From contig CAVTZP010000006.1 of assembly GCA_963739245.1 (NCBI GenBank), positions 1 to 47,852 of the forward strand: DNA of 47,852 nucleotides, in the 5' to 3' direction. This DNA is from CAVTZP01 sp963739245. Lineage in GTDB: Bacteria; Chloroflexota; Dehalococcoidia; Dehalococcoidales; BS750m-G39. The position numbers and the translations under genes were made by a program. The notes under the pieces are model-generated. The model was not told where the DNA came from. It made no database searches and saw only the letters and a list, made by a program, of their open reading frames with translations. This document shows, piece by piece, positions 47,803 to 47,852 of this stretch (its first letter is position 1; every line of letters starts with the position of its first letter).

Positions 47803-47852
47803 AGCGTGGGTGATTAGGTTGAGTAGCTATCTGAAGGGTAGGGGTTCAAAGA

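Noticed and set aside
47810..47852. Possible start (GTG 47810 or TTG 47819) of the next gene
   Set aside because: Only about 11-14 codons are visible and there is no convincing ribosome-binding site, so no product can be named.

Overview
The window looks like a chromosomal segment of a strictly anaerobic bacterium. The best guess is a member of the Dehalococcoidia (Chloroflexota) or a close relative. This is inferred from gene content: a split archaeal-type glutamate synthase, an NrpR-like nitrogen regulator next to glnA, and an HdrA/MvhD/Flox-type electron-transfer module. No marker-gene comparison could be run. Genes are densely packed, many overlap by 4 nt (ATGA), and GC content is moderate. 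A family of GC-rich palindromic repeats sits between operons.

Layout. 1-5.2 kb: a partial tRNA-Pro(GGG), a frameshifted parvulin-type foldase gene, then hom, an unrecognised AT-richer membrane-anchored gene, thrC and folE on the plus strand. 5.2-6.0 kb: two tiny desulforedoxin-like metal proteins and a YjbQ protein on the minus strand. 6.0-15.4 kb: the minus-strand pyrimidine operon pyrR-pyrB-pyrC-carA-[TIR-like gene]-carB-pyrK, read from a strong promoter through a PyrR-binding leader. 15.4-17.3 kb: two small membrane proteins, a tRNA remnant without an anticodon arm, and a BioD-like/DRTGG protein. 17.3-20.2 kb: speD-speE, then an arsR-acr3 operon whose acr3 carries a frameshift. 20.2-25.3 kb: pcrA/uvrD, mutL and surE. 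25.3-30.6 kb: hdrA convergent with a four-gene redox operon (MvhD-like and three iron-sulfur/flavin subunits). 30.6-34 kb: queA, tRNA-Gly(TCC), nadE. 34-45.9 kb: a nitrogen-assimilation block on the minus strand. In transcription order it is a ferredoxin-like protein, an unknown protein, hisH, an FAD oxidoreductase, the glutaminase part of glutamate synthase, hisF, the FMN synthase part, the GXGXG part, a scrambled amt, glnB, a broken second glnB, glnA and nrpR. 46-47.85 kb: a soluble histidine kinase and an OmpR-type response regulator, followed by an array of six TTTACC repeats at about 11-bp spacing in front of a gene outside the window.

How it works together. Ammonium handling (glnA, split GltS, PII, Amt, NrpR) is clustered with HisH/HisF, which also consume glutamine. 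Pyrimidine synthesis, another glutamine consumer through CarA, is probably controlled by PyrR at the level of translation. The points most worth a second look are: the TIR-like gene wedged between carA and carB beside a repeat; an ATA codon exactly where carA should start; a PyrR leader that can alternately hide or expose the pyrR ribosome-binding site; the TTTACC array; the amt/glnB duplication scar; and the repeat family, whose ends supply ribosome-binding sites to neighbouring genes. Several genes are frameshifted (foldase, acr3, amt, one glnB). From sequence alone, real decay cannot be separated from assembly error.
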